A stretch of 64,000 nt of DNA from Rhea pennata (taxonomy: Eukaryota > Chordata > Aves > Rheiformes > Rheidae). Of this stretch, positions 1 through 10,975 are shown in pieces (positions within the stretch are counted from its first letter, which is position 1; the number at the start of each line of letters is the position of its first letter). The notes beneath the pieces are model-generated. The model saw nothing but the letters and a program-made list of their open reading frames with translations. It was not told the origin of the DNA and made no database searches. Both the position numbers and the translations under genes were made by a program. Where the stretch lies: contig NC_084663.1 in assembly GCF_028389875.1 (NCBI RefSeq), forward strand, positions 160,113,801-160,177,800, read 5' to 3'.

Positions 1-217
1 TGACACTAAGGATTTACATGAATTCTGCTACCAAGTCATCAGTACTTTTAAACTCAGTTTGTCATGTTCGTATGCAATATTGATCATTTTTTACTTTTCT
101 AGAAATGTTGTATGTGTACATATGATTATATAAATGATATAAAACTGTTTAGAATACTCTTAGAGTACAGATTTTTTTTCACTTTCTAATGTGCCATTTT
201 AATGACCACTGTTACAG
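1..217 (+). other. SLC15A1: SLC15A1 intron (3' part)
   Basis: AT-rich sequence with no coding signal. It ends in a pyrimidine-containing stretch and an AG at 216-217, directly before a reading frame that matches PEPT1. It is inferred to be the end of the intron preceding the transmembrane-10 exon. Confidence 0.75.
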
Positions 218-364
218 TGTTCTGGAAGCTCATTAACGGCAATATATGTTGAAGATATCCCACCGAATACAATCCACATGGCTTGGCAAATCCCTCAGTA
301 TTTCCTTATTACATGTGGTGAAGTAGTTTTCTCTGTCACTGGACTGGAGTTTTCATACTCACAG
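218..364 (+). CDS. SLC15A1: SLC15A1 (PEPT1) internal exon, end of extracellular loop and TM10
   Basis: This exon of the intestinal/renal H+-coupled di- and tripeptide transporter (POT/PTR family, plasma membrane) has 49 codons, open from the AG at 216-217 to a GTAGGT donor at 365. The translation contains EDIPPNT, then IPQYFLITCGEVVFSVTG and LEFSYSQ. This block is nearly identical to mammalian PEPT1, where it closes the large extracellular loop between TM9 and TM10 and forms TM10. The first eight or so codons (CSGSSLTA) are less certain, because the loop is poorly conserved and only the acceptor supports them. The exon is phase 0 at both ends and joins in frame to the exon at 1241. SLC15A2 is the close paralogue. 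The neighbouring STK24 and the LEFSYSQAPSNM wording favour SLC15A1. Confidence 0.93.
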
Positions 365-1240
365 GTAGGTTTTGCTCTTCAAAGGTCTCATTGCGTTAAG
401 AGTCCTGAGTTAATCCTGTACAAAGGAAACTATCTTCTGTGATTTATTATTCCTTACATGGTAATTCCATGTTGCTGCTTTGAACCGTGGTGCTCTTATA
501 GCCCCTTGGCAGGAACATAGGCTGGTACGAATTGGCTAGTTTCACTGGCATTTATTGTGTCTTCCATGGAGCAATGCTAAATTACACCGAATCATTTGAA
601 GACATGGCCTCTAGCCCTCAAGTCACCTGCTCACACAAATGATTTTCCACTGGAAATAGGTGGAACTGTACTTCTGCTGTATGATCAAATTGGAGTGCCA
701 ACATATGTAATGTGCTAGTACTTGTTCATTTTATCTCCACATCAAGATCGCATCAGTTTAACTCAGTTTTCTTCCCATATTGCCTTTCGCAGAAGTTTAA
801 TCGTACACTTTTAATAACTTTTTCTTCTGATTTTTCAGTTTGTCTTATTAGCAGTACATGTCTCTTCCTTTAACTCCTGAGTCTATATACTAGAGAGGTT
901 GGAACATTGTAAGATGTAGCTTGCACAACTGTGGTGCACTCAGGTTTCTTCGTTTAGTGTGTACCATGAGCCAGAGTCAGGTGTAAAACGTGCATGTTAG
1001 TTCCTTGTGCAAGTCAGCAAGCACAATGTAAACAGTGTTATAGCCAGCGCTGGAAATCTCTTGCTCTTCAAAGCCTTGGCCTATATAGGTCTCTAACAAT
1101 TTTTTAAAAATCTGCCCTGCCTCATAATGTTTGTTACACTATTAAAAATGTTGTAAACCTCAGAATAAACGATAAAGCCTGAGTTAGTTATTTCTTTTGA
1201 ATGCAGTGTTTGACTAACGCTAAGTCCCTTATTTCCATAG
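365..1240 (+). other. SLC15A1: SLC15A1 intron
   Basis: An 876-bp intron from a GTAGGT donor to a TTTCCATAG acceptor. I see no repeats or coding sequence in it. Confidence 0.85.
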
Positions 1241-1348
1241 GCCCCATCTAATATGAAGGCAGTGCTGCAGGCAGGATGGCTGCTCACGGTGGCTGTCGGT
1301 AACATTATTGTCCTAATCGTGGCCGGAGCATCCAAACTCAGTGAGCAG
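1241..1348 (+). CDS. SLC15A1: SLC15A1 (PEPT1) internal exon, TM11
   Basis: Thirty-six codons between an AG acceptor at 1239-1240 and a GTAAGT donor at 1349. The translation begins APSNMKAVLQAGW and continues into the hydrophobic stretch LLTVAVGNIIVLIVAG, which is TM11 of PEPT1. It ends in a short hydrophilic loop (ASKLSEQ) where mammals have a different but equally short sequence. Both boundaries are phase 0, so the exon joins SYSQ of the previous exon to WAEY of the next without split codons. Apparent open frames beyond 1348 are read-through into the intron. Confidence 0.95.
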
Positions 1349-2616
1349 GTAAGTGCCCAGGCCACCAGCACGCTGCTGTTTTGCATAATGAGAAAGCAGC
1401 TCTGGTACAGAGGAGAGTCATCACGGATAAACCTCAAAAATCATAACTTTTGTCCATCTGCTACTAAAGTGGAATTTGTGCTTATAGTTGGCCTCATGAG
1501 ATTAAAGTGTTGGCTAGAACAGGGTACCAGTCAGATGTAGAATTAGTGTTTTACTGAACAACTCCATTGGAGCATGTAAATAACTCAGGCATGAAACTGA
1601 ATAATCTATTTGGATGAAAATTAGTGCTGAAGGTTGTGACAGAGTGGGAACTTGCCATTTGGAGCCTCATCTAAAGAGTCTGCTGGACTTCTTCCCTGTG
1701 TTTCTCCCTCTGCCCTCCAAAAAAAAACCCTTTAAACAACATTAACAAATACTTCTTCAACAAGAGTTGAAGAGTTTATCTATTGCTTGTCATTCCTAAC
1801 TCTTGCTTGGTCTGATGCCTTCTCTTGCAAGTAGTAGTTTCTGGTGTCTCTACAATAAATTGCTTCGTGTGGTGCGGAAAGGTGCAGAGTTCAGAACTTG
1901 AGCCTGGACAAGTGGGATTAAAATTTGCTAAAGTGTTTCCCACCAATGAACCTGCATCTCTGTTCCTCAGCCTTGCCAATCCCTTCTTTCTGCTGTCTCC
2001 ACTGATTTCAAACCTCACACCTCAGTGTATGAAGATAGTCAAGATGACTTGAACAAGATTTCCTCAGACTATTTGTTACACTCACCAATGAATCAAAAGG
2101 GATGATACTTGAGAGACAAGAGAACCCATCTTTGAAATAGGTCTGATACTCCTGATGTCTGCTAGATTAATCAACAAGAGCATAAAAAATAGCAGTTAAA
2201 ACTTTTCAGATGGACAGAGCAGTTTGAAACTACAGTTTCTAGTCTTACTCTCTGCCCAGATTTGCTATCAGTAAAAGCCTTTACCACTACATTAGTGGAA
2301 GTGAGATCACTGCTTGCTTCTTTTAAAATGAGATTATCTTGCTCTAGGAGGAATTGAGTTTCCTCTTCAGTCTTTCAGTACCATTCCTACACTTCCAGGA
2401 AGATAACTGTAGAACTCTTCAGCATTCACAGGACTTTTCTTGCTTTTCAGCCTCATACTTAGTCCCTTTTTAAACTGTACAGTATTTGTATGTGCTCGCA
2501 GTTCCACATTTTAATTAACTCAACTTCTTGTGAACAGTGAAATGATGCAACTCCTTAGAGGAAAGGCTATTGATCGCTAAACTATGCTCTTTTTTCTTTT
2601 TTTATTTTCTCTTTAG
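1349..2616 (+). other. SLC15A1: last SLC15A1 intron
   Basis: A 1268-bp intron from GTAAGT to a pyrimidine-rich acceptor ending in CTTTAG at 2611-2616. No repeat family was recognised in it. Open frames around 1776-2052 are on both strands and have no recognisable product. Confidence 0.85.
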
Positions 2617-2805
2617 TGGGCAGAATATGTGCTATTTGCTGCCTTGCTGTTGGTGGTTTGCATTATTTTTGCTGTCATGGCTTATTTTTATACCTATGTT
2701 GATCCAAATGAGATTGAAGCCCAGCTTGATGAGGATGAGAAGAAACAAGCCAAAAGGGATAAAGACCTTCTTGAAAAGGAAGCTGAAGCTGTCTCTCAGA
2801 TGTAA
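2617..2805 (+). CDS. SLC15A1: SLC15A1 (PEPT1) terminal coding exon, TM12 and C-terminal tail
   Basis: Sixty-two codons plus TAA at 2803-2805. WAEYVLFAALLLVVC and IIFAVMAYFYTY form TM12, the last membrane segment. DPNEIEAQLDEDEKK follows, matching the conserved start of the PEPT1 cytosolic tail. Beyond that the tail is strongly charged (KRDKDLLEKEAEA) and ends VSQM. It differs from the mammalian tails I know, but the tail is variable in the family. The acceptor is at 2615-2616. The frame is continuous with both upstream exons. Confidence 0.95.
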   Translation, partial: WAEYVLFAALLLVVCIIFAVMAYFYTYVDPNEIEAQLDEDEKKQAKRDKDLLEKEAEAVSQM

Positions 2806-3445
2806 AAGGTGTACTGAAGGAGCATTGTAAACTACAGTATCCCAGAAACTGGCTTTGCAGTAAGAGGAAGCGGGGTATCGGCAATGATCTCTGGATAATC
2901 TCTCTCATGGGAGAGATTAAGAGAAACTGTTCTGACTTTCTAACTTAAAATGCAGCCTCTCTTGGGAAGCAAAAGGGAAAGATTAGTCTGTCTCGTACAG
3001 AACTTGGTACCCTGAAGAAACTTCAGCAGAATTTGCACTCTTAAAATGGACCTCAAGCTCAAATACCAAAGCATTAAAATACTGAAATTGCACTCAGCAC
3101 TGTTAGAGACCCTGTGAAAAGATCTATTTTTATACTGTATTTCATTTTTTTATCATGAAAGAAGCAGATATTGCCAGGAAATTGTAATTGCTATTACAGC
3201 CAAGCTGTCTACATGACCCCTGTAATCCCACTGTTACTTGAAAGGCGCAGGTCACAGGCTTTGAAAATTTGTTTGTACTTCCTTCTGAATAATGGGAGCA
3301 AAGCTCCCGGATTTCTCAGACTAAAATGTTGTCTGTGTTCCACATGGCAGTAATCAAGACATGCAGAGTATAATGTAATATTTTATGTGCCCATTAATAT
3401 GAATAAGTGCAATAGCAACAGCAATAAAATTCACTGTAACAAAAT
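2806..3445 (+). other. SLC15A1: putative SLC15A1 3' UTR
   Basis: Sequence after the TAA with no intron signals. The first canonical poly(A) signal is AATAAA at 3423-3428, so cleavage near 3440-3450 would give a 3' UTR of about 640 bp. A second AATAAA at 4296-4301 could support a longer form. The end point is inferred from the hexamer alone. Confidence 0.5.
3423..3428 (+). terminator. candidate poly(A) signal of SLC15A1
   Basis: First AATAAA hexamer downstream of the SLC15A1 stop codon. A T-rich stretch (GGGTTTTCTTTACG) lies about 30 bp further on and could be the downstream element. Later hexamers exist (for example 4296), so the choice is tentative. Confidence 0.45.
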
Positions 3446-6160
3446 ACAGGAAGCAGAGGGTTTTCTTTACGAGAAGAAAGAGCATGACACACTGTTGTGT
3501 ATTAACAATAAGCTTGTTGTTAACTTCTGGCCTTCGGGGGGACTTCTGATATCTCTTGTCTATATTCTCCATACATGGCAGATGAGTGGCCACAAAATTC
3601 GGAATTAAATGACCAATGTCACTTTTCAGTATGCTAATGTACCTGCTGTGCCCATCAAATTTTTCAATAGGGAAGACTAAGTTTTGATGTTTACGGTTCT
3701 TTAGTGCTGTGGACCACTCTGGGGTGTTCCAGCCTCTCCAGCTGTGAGTGCTTATGGGGTCCTCTAACTTTTGGATCCCACTCCAGTGGCTGTCACTTAG
3801 ACCTCCATGAATGCACATGTGCATCATGTCAAATTTGCAGTCATGTCTGACCGGGTAGATAGATGAATGCATATATCTGTATGCTTGCTAGTATTACAAA
3901 TATACTGTACAGTTTCCATGAATTTTCCTAATATTTGGGAGCTCAGTCTAATGACACATGACCAGGGCACTTAAAACTGTTCACTGTCAGATTCTATGAT
4001 CTACACGAATCAAGTCCGTGCTACTTGGTATTCTTGAAAATGTGTCTAAAAGCAGTGTAATGCTTTCAAAGAATTCAACTGTAGCCTTCCTTACAGTTTT
4101 GGAAAAAGTAGGCCTAATCTCTACACAAAGCTTTTTTAAAAAATTTTAATTTTTGTTATTAATGTCCTGGAAGTAATTGCAGGTCACTGCTAAATACTGC
4201 AACTCTACAAATCTATTTGATATTTTTCATTCATACCTTGATTCACTACTTTGGTATAATATCACTGACCATCCTGCAGAGGTTAGAATACCGATAATAA
4301 AATAATGAACTGAATCTCAGCTTTAAAGGGTAAAAAAAGAGACAAACTGTCAAAGGCAACAACTTCTGAAACCATCCTCCTCAACAAGGTGGTTCGGGAC
4401 AGTCAGGGATGCCCCGTTTCCAGTCTAATTCAGTCATCGCCATTGCTCAGCTGCTCTGCGGTTGCTCCCAGGAGACACCACTGCAGGACTGGGCTTGGTC
4501 AAGCCTGGCACAGCAGAAAGGCAATGCAAAAGCCCACAGTTAAAGGGACTCACGATTATTGCCGTTATATTGTGACTCCTTGGAGGGAAGGTTTAGGGGG
4601 AAGAAAATGGGCAAGGTATGGGAAACACCTTGGCTTCCTGCCAGGGAGGGGGATGAGCTTCAAGAGTTTAGGGAGCTCAGGGAAGGGCTGGGAGGATGGG
4701 TGGGAGGGCCTTAGTGTGCTGGGAGGAGAGGTGGGTCATGGGCAGAGCACTGCTGCTGGGCAAAGCTACTGCACATGCTGGTGCTGCTCTTGCTTTGGTG
4801 ACCTTCACACCTGCTGTCTTGGGTAGCAGCTCAACTAGGCATGGCCAAGTCACTGGTGACCCTCGGTAAAGGGTCATTTTTCAATGAGCTGCAGAAGCAA
4901 AAGCTTTTCGGCATCTTGCACAGCCTGTAGAAACTAGCTGTTACTATTCTCTTTGTACTGACATATCAAACGTCAATTTGACTTCCTTACGCAGTGCTGC
5001 AGCTGCCACTGGATACCTCTCCAAAGAATTCTGATTAGTGCAGAACCTAACCAAACAATCTTGCTGTTTACAGAAGAAACACTGGAAAGAAAAAGCTGGC
5101 ATGTAGTGAAATGCTGAAATGGCCCTAAGAGCTTCTAGAGCAGTCGTAAGGAGACTTCTGTGATGAAAGTGGCTCTGTTTTGGGTAGCAACCTTACTGTA
5201 TTTTTGAAGCTGAGGAAGCTGCATAGCTAAATAAAAAGAGAATGAAAATGATACAGGAAGCAGGAGAGAAATAGAGCAGGGCAGTACATTTACAGCACTC
5301 ACTGTCTGTACGCTGTTGCAACCGCTCGTTTGATCTGCCTCTGCTCTTAGTGACAAATAAAACCCTCACAGGATTAAAATGAAATCTCAGCCGTCTGCTC
5401 ATGTAAAATCTGTGTTTGTCCTCATCCTGTTGGATTCAACTGACTGCAATTTATGTTCCTGCCAGCATTTCTTTCCATCATAGCCCATACAGGGCTTTTT
5501 AACTCTGAATTGAATATTCATTCCTTACAGGAATGAATTCAGTTCTGATAAACTTACAGTTTTTAAATCAGTGCTCCAGGAGCCCTATTATGTTTCCTTG
5601 GTAGTAAAAATTGGCAAAGTCTTCTACTTTGATGGGAGTCCTATTTCCTAAAGGTCTTATCTTACAAAGATGTTTCAAATAAAGGTTAATTAAATTGGTT
5701 CAGCTCCTTCAGGCTGGTACTTTACTTCAACAGGGTGCCTTAGATCCGCAGAACTGAACTGATGATATTGAGTATATTTGGTCTGAAATGTGTTTGTTCC
5801 CAAACATGGAAAGGCAGGGGACGGCACTGCTGCACGTGTCTTCCAAGATTAGAGCTGTCAACATCCCATGTTGGCAAGGTCCGGATGAGCGCTGGCTGGA
5901 GAAGGGAGGGACACTTGAGAGACAGAGCATGGAAATGAGGGAGCGAGAGAGAGAATAACGCACTTGTACATTGGCATCTTGCACATCTGCTGTGATAGAG
6001 GGAGTAGGAATACGAGATTAGTGATTACACTCTTCTACCCTGCAGCAGGCCAGAAGTTACTGATGCACCACCTCCTCTCCCCATTTGGGACCAGACTGCA
6101 GGTGCTTGTGATGACATTATTATTTGAGCTACAGCAGGAGCCCAGACTGCCTTTTTCTTT

Positions 6161-6162
<2 letters not shown>

Positions 6163-6193
<31 letters not shown>
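6163..6193 (+). repeat. poly-T tract (T31)
   Basis: An uninterrupted run of 31 T, preceded by a CTTTTTCTTTCC pyrimidine stretch. It could be the reverse-complement tail of an old retroposed transcript, but no recognisable element body adjoins it. Confidence 0.9.
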
Positions 6194-8952
6194 CTGTTTT
6201 GGCTCTTTTATTGCATGAGTTCATTGTAAGTGTGATTCACCATTTCTTCACTAAACAGATTCAGAGCAGATGGCTGGCCCACCACCGCATGACTCCATGC
6301 ACAGTACAAGGCTGATGAATTTGCTTTATATCCTAACTCATATGTGGGAGACAGCCCCAAGGTTGTCTCTGGGCTGACTATTTCTAGCTCAAAGGAACTA
6401 GAAAACCCAACTAGCAGAAGTTAGATGAGCCCTGAGCCATCTCTCACCTGCCTAGGTGCAGCCCTTGGAATAGAGATTTGGTTTGTCCAGGCTGGGCTTG
6501 TTGCTCTGTGCTTGTACAATGCAGCTCCAGTTCGTCACTACAGAGTCTAGGCGATACCAACAGGAATAAAATATATGACATTTACTGAACTTTATGTAAC
6601 ATTTTCCCAAACTTCAGCATCTTTGCCCAAGAAAAGCTTTCCTAAGTTTTTTTTTGCCCGTGAAACCAAGCACTGGCACTGTACATCAGCTTGCAAGATG
6701 TCTTACGTCCCAGATCAGATCTCTTCTGACATGCAGTTCAGTATCTTTTTTAACCACCAGATGGCAGAAAAATACTCAAGAGATGCTGAAAAGGATGAGG
6801 TATCGCTGTGTCTGATTCTGCAAAGAAAACCCACTTAGATCGTTTCATAATGATTTTTTTGCTCATAATTATCACAAGCTCTAGGCTATTCATGAAAATT
6901 AGCTAATGCATAAATCACTATTGCTTTTGAAGACTATAGGGTAGCTCTATGTCTAGGAAAATAAAAATATGCTGGCTGATTCAGTCAATGGATGGTCTCT
7001 GACAGCACTGTTGGAAGCCATCTCTTCAGTTCATTAAAACTTCTTTCAATTTTTTAAAACAGCCAAAATCCTATGTGGTATTATGTAAAGAGACTTTGAT
7101 GCTGAAGGATGGTAAGGAACAAAGTATAAAGCTGACCATGCTGCAACACTCAACACCCCTATTTAGAAAGATGATAAACCGTTGGACATGAAACCCTTCC
7201 CTTTGAAGCAAAGCCACAAGCAAGGCTTGGGGGGTGTGCAGTGGGGTGTTTTTCCAGCTGAGTAAAATATCAGTCAGACATTGAACAGTTTGCTCTTGTG
7301 GACGCAGTAGAATCACCTGTGGAAAAAATATGACAAATACAGATGTGTATAGATTCTCCAACAAAAGATTGTTTTAAATGGATATAAAAATGATGTTCAG
7401 TTTCAGTCCACACATAGTCCTGACAGACTAAGGATGCACTGATTTCTGATTCCTTCTTCCTGGATGACTTCTGAAACTGTTAATCTCTTGTACAACCACT
7501 GGCATCCAACCCAGCCCCATCTGTTTTTTTTTCTTTCTTCCTTTTTTTTAAAGAAAGCCACCATTGCTACATTTTGTTTCGTAGGGACTCAACACTGTTA
7601 GATGGTGGCTGGCCATGGTCTGGCTGACCGTGCTGGCTACATACAGCCCATGAAGGGAGTTTGCTGGAAGAGCACCTTGTTCCTGAGTGACACTAGTTTT
7701 AGTCCTCTCCTAAACACTGATCTTTTCACACTGAGCTCACCTCAAGCCTGTACAGAAGCAGATCCTAAGCTAGCTAGCAAACTTCAGGGTCAAACCTGGG
7801 GCTGCTCAGGAAAAGACTTTGAGGGCCACTTGCCATGACCATCTTTTCCACTGTCAACTGTCAGCCAAGCAAACCTTTGGTTTGCAAAACCAAAGCTGGG
7901 TTTGCAAAATGCCAGCTGCCCAGACATTTAAATCCCTCACAGAAGGGAAAGTTTGCCTGACAGCTTTTGGGAGGTAGCTGGTAGCTTCATAGGGCTCTGA
8001 TGGTGCTGCCAGGGCCAGGAGGATTGACAGCAGGATCTGTTTGGGTCTTGAGGCAACTGGCCATTTCTGGAGGTCCTCCAAGCAGAGGAGATTCGCAAGG
8101 AGCTAGTGACCTGGATATTAGAGCTTTGGAAGGCAGGACCACCAGGAGGAGAGATTTTGATACCTGTAGCACAAGGGGCTAAATATTTGGGAAGGGGACT
8201 GTGGGGTCCCCTGTGGGGGACTTTGGGATGCCAGAGTGCCAAGGCTTAAGAGTGCTAAAGCTGTGGGGTGGGGAGAGTTGGGGAGTCATTGGAGAGCAAC
8301 TCCTGAGGCACTTCCAACGAGATCTTTTGCCTGAGACCAAGGAGGCAAGGGCTGCTGCACCCAATCCATCTTCCCAAAGCTGCTCTTCCTTGCTCTCTCC
8401 ACCATTGTGTCTGCCATACAGAAAGTAGAGGAAACTTCAGGTAAGGCTTTCTGTAGGCTGAAAGTGTTGTTTCCAGCTCAGAATAAGTCTATGTAAAATG
8501 ACAGCACTGATGAAGAAAGGGAGATGGCCACTAAGAGGGCTGTCTTTGCAGGCTCAGAGTCCATAATGACCCTGTGCCTGCATCCTCGTGTGGACCTCTT
8601 GCAAGCTTGGAATTTAATTTTAAAGGTGAATTGAAATGCTTTAAAGCAGAAGTTGCTTAAATACCCAAAATCATTAAATGCAAACACATAAAAATCACAG
8701 CTACGCATATTTCAAAAGCACCTCATGCTTTATTTAACAGCCAGAACATGAATATATGGTTCTGTGTTTCTTCTGAAAGAATGATATAAAAAAATGGTAA
8801 AACCTTGAGCTCTAGTAAGGAACAGATTATAAATTTTTGTTCTGTAAACCTTCATAAATATGAACAAACTCAAGCTGCATTACACTGCACGCTAAGCTTG
8901 CTCTTTGAGAAGATTGCTCATGGAACTAACTATACTAACAGTTACTAGCTGT

Positions 8953-9000
8953 TTCTATATATAGTTACATATAACTATATATATATATAGTTACTATATG
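8953..9000. repeat. AT-rich palindromic tract
   Basis: Repeated TATATATAGTTAC / GTTACATATAACTATA units make an imperfect inverted repeat. It lies immediately 5' of the CR1 insertion that starts near 9012. Confidence 0.6.
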
Positions 9001-9011
9001 TATTTTCCTGG

Positions 9012-10975
9012 CAAAACTCCAACAGAAGAAGAGGGTACACAGAATGTGGAAGAAGAGACAGGCTACTTGGGAGAATGATAGGAATGCAGTCAGAGTACGT
9101 AAAGATGCAGCGAGGCAGGCTAAGATCTAGTTGGAATTCAAGATTATCTTGATAATGTTAAGGATGTTAAGGACATCAAGAAGGGATTCTTGTTCAAATA
9201 CATCAGTAGCAAGAGGAGGACTAGGGAAAATGTGGGCCCACTACTTAATGGGCTGGGGGCCCTGGTGACAAGGGATACAGAGAAGGCAGAATTACTGAAT
9301 GCCTTCTTTGCTTCAGACTTCACTGCTAAAGGCAGCCCTCATGAATCCCAAAGCCTGGATGTGAGGGAGAAAGTCCAGAGAAGGGAAGACTTTCTTTTAG
9401 TTGAGGAGGGAGGATACCTTCTGGGCAAGCTTGACATCTACAGATCCATGGGCCCAGATGGGATACACCCATGGGTACTGAGGGAGCTGGCGGATATTGT
9501 TGCCAAGCTGCTCTCCATCATCTTTGAAAGGTCCTGGAGAACTGGAGAGGTGCCTGAGGACTAGAAGAAAACCAATGTCACTCCAGCCTTCAAAAAATGG
9601 CAAGAAGGAGGACCCATGCAGCTGTAGGCCGGTCAGCCTCACCTCCATCCCTGGAAAAGTGATGGGACAGCTCATTCTGGATGTCATCTGCAGACATAAG
9701 GAGGAAAAGAAGGTGATCCGGAGTAGCCAGCATGGATTCGCCAAGGCGAAATCGTGCTTAACCAACCTGATAGCCTTCTGTGATGGCATGAGTGGCTGGG
9801 TAGATGAGGGGAGAGCAGTGGACGTTGTGTACCTTGACTTCAGCAAGGCTTTTGACCTGTCTCCCATCACATCCTCCTAGAGAAGCTCAGGAAGTGTGGG
9901 TTAGACGAGTGGACAGTGAGGTGGATTGAGAAGTGGCTGAAAGGCAGAGCTCAGAGGGTCGTCATCAGTGGCACAGAGTCTAGTTGGAGGCCTGTGGCTA
10001 GTGGAGTCCCCCAGGGCTGAGTACTGGATCCCATCCTGTTCAACTTTTTCATCAATGACCTGGATGAGGGGGCAGAGTGCCTCCTCAGCAAGTCTGCAGA
10101 TGATAGCAAGCTGGGAGGAGTGGGTGACACACCAGAGGGCTGTGCTGCCATTGAGAGAGCCCTGGAGAGGCTGGAGAGCTGGGTGGAGAGGAACCTCACA
10201 AGGTTCAACAAGGGCAAGTGCAGAGTCCTGCACCCAGGGAAAAATAATCCTAGGCACCAGTACAGGGTGGGGGCTGACCTTCTGGAGAGCAGCTCTGCAG
10301 GGAAGGACCTGGGATTGCTGGTGGACGACAAGTTGACCATGAGCCAGCAATGTGCCCTTGTAGCCAAGAAGGCCAATGGTCTCCTGGGGTGCATTAGGCA
10401 GAGTGTTGCCAGCAGGTGGAGGGAGGTGATCTTGCCCCTCTCCTCAGCCCTGGTGAGGCCTCATCTCGAGTCCTGTGTCCAGTTCTGGGCTGCCCAGGAC
10501 AAGAGAGACATGGAGCTACTGGAGAGAGTCCAGCGTAGGGCTATGAAGACAATCAGAGGGCTGGAGCACCTGCCCTGTGAGGAACAGCTGCAAGAGCTGG
10601 GCCTGTTTAGCCTGGAGAAAAGACTGAGGGGGGATCTTATCAATGTGTACAAGTGCCTGAAGGGAGGGTGTCAATGGTACAGGCACAAACTCTTTTCAGT
10701 TGCCTCATGCGACAGGACAAGAGGCAATGGGCAGAAATTGAAGCCCAGGAAGTTCCGCCTGACCGTGAGGGGGAATTTCTTCCCTGTGAGAGTGACGGAG
10801 CACTGGCACAGGTTGTCCAGAGAGGTTGTGGAGTCTCCTTCTCTGGAGATCTTCAAGGCCTGCCTGGATGCAACCGTGTCTACCATGCTGTAGGTGACCC
10901 TGCTTGAGCAGGGGTGTTGGACTAGATGATCTCCAGAGGTCCCTTCCAGCCTTACCCATTCTGTGATTCTGTGAT
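9012..10975 (+). mobile_element. CR1 LINE, 5'-truncated copy (RT domain to 3' tail)
   Basis: About 1.96 kb of CR1 ORF2 in sense orientation, starting just upstream of the reverse transcriptase domain and running through the 3' UTR to the short tail ATTCTGTGATTCTGTGAT. Recognisable blocks are GPDGIHPWVLRELADIV, PVSLTSIPGKVMGQ, HGFAKAKSCLTNL, VVYLDFSKAFD and the C-terminal [18 protein letters not shown]. The frame is broken in several places: a one-base deletion after FSKAFD near 9856, a Trp-to-stop change near 9562, and a stop right after PQG near 10018. The catalytic box reads SADDSKLGG, so Phe has become Ser while both Asp remain. It is an inactive copy. No target-site duplication is obvious, as is usual for CR1. 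Confidence 0.95.

Larger units (their letters stand above)
3446..9011. other. intergenic DNA between SLC15A1 and the first CR1 copy
   Basis: No gene recognised. It contains a T31 run (6163-6193) and two stretches of higher GC (about 4380-4860 and 7600-8430) that I could not assign to a repeat family. A 172-codon antisense ORF lies at 3354-3872, and an AT palindrome at 8953-9000 sits just before the CR1. The remainder is ordinary AT-rich single-copy-looking sequence. Confidence 0.6.

Noticed and set aside
1253..1540. 95-codon ORF starting MKAVLQAG
   Set aside because: Only the first part (to 1348) is the SLC15A1 TM11 exon; the rest reads through a GTAAGT donor into intron.
9397..10394. Minus-strand ORFs of about 150 codons within the 9-kb CR1
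   Set aside because: They mirror the sense ORF2 coding sequence and recur as antisense shadows in the 31- and 62-kb copies.
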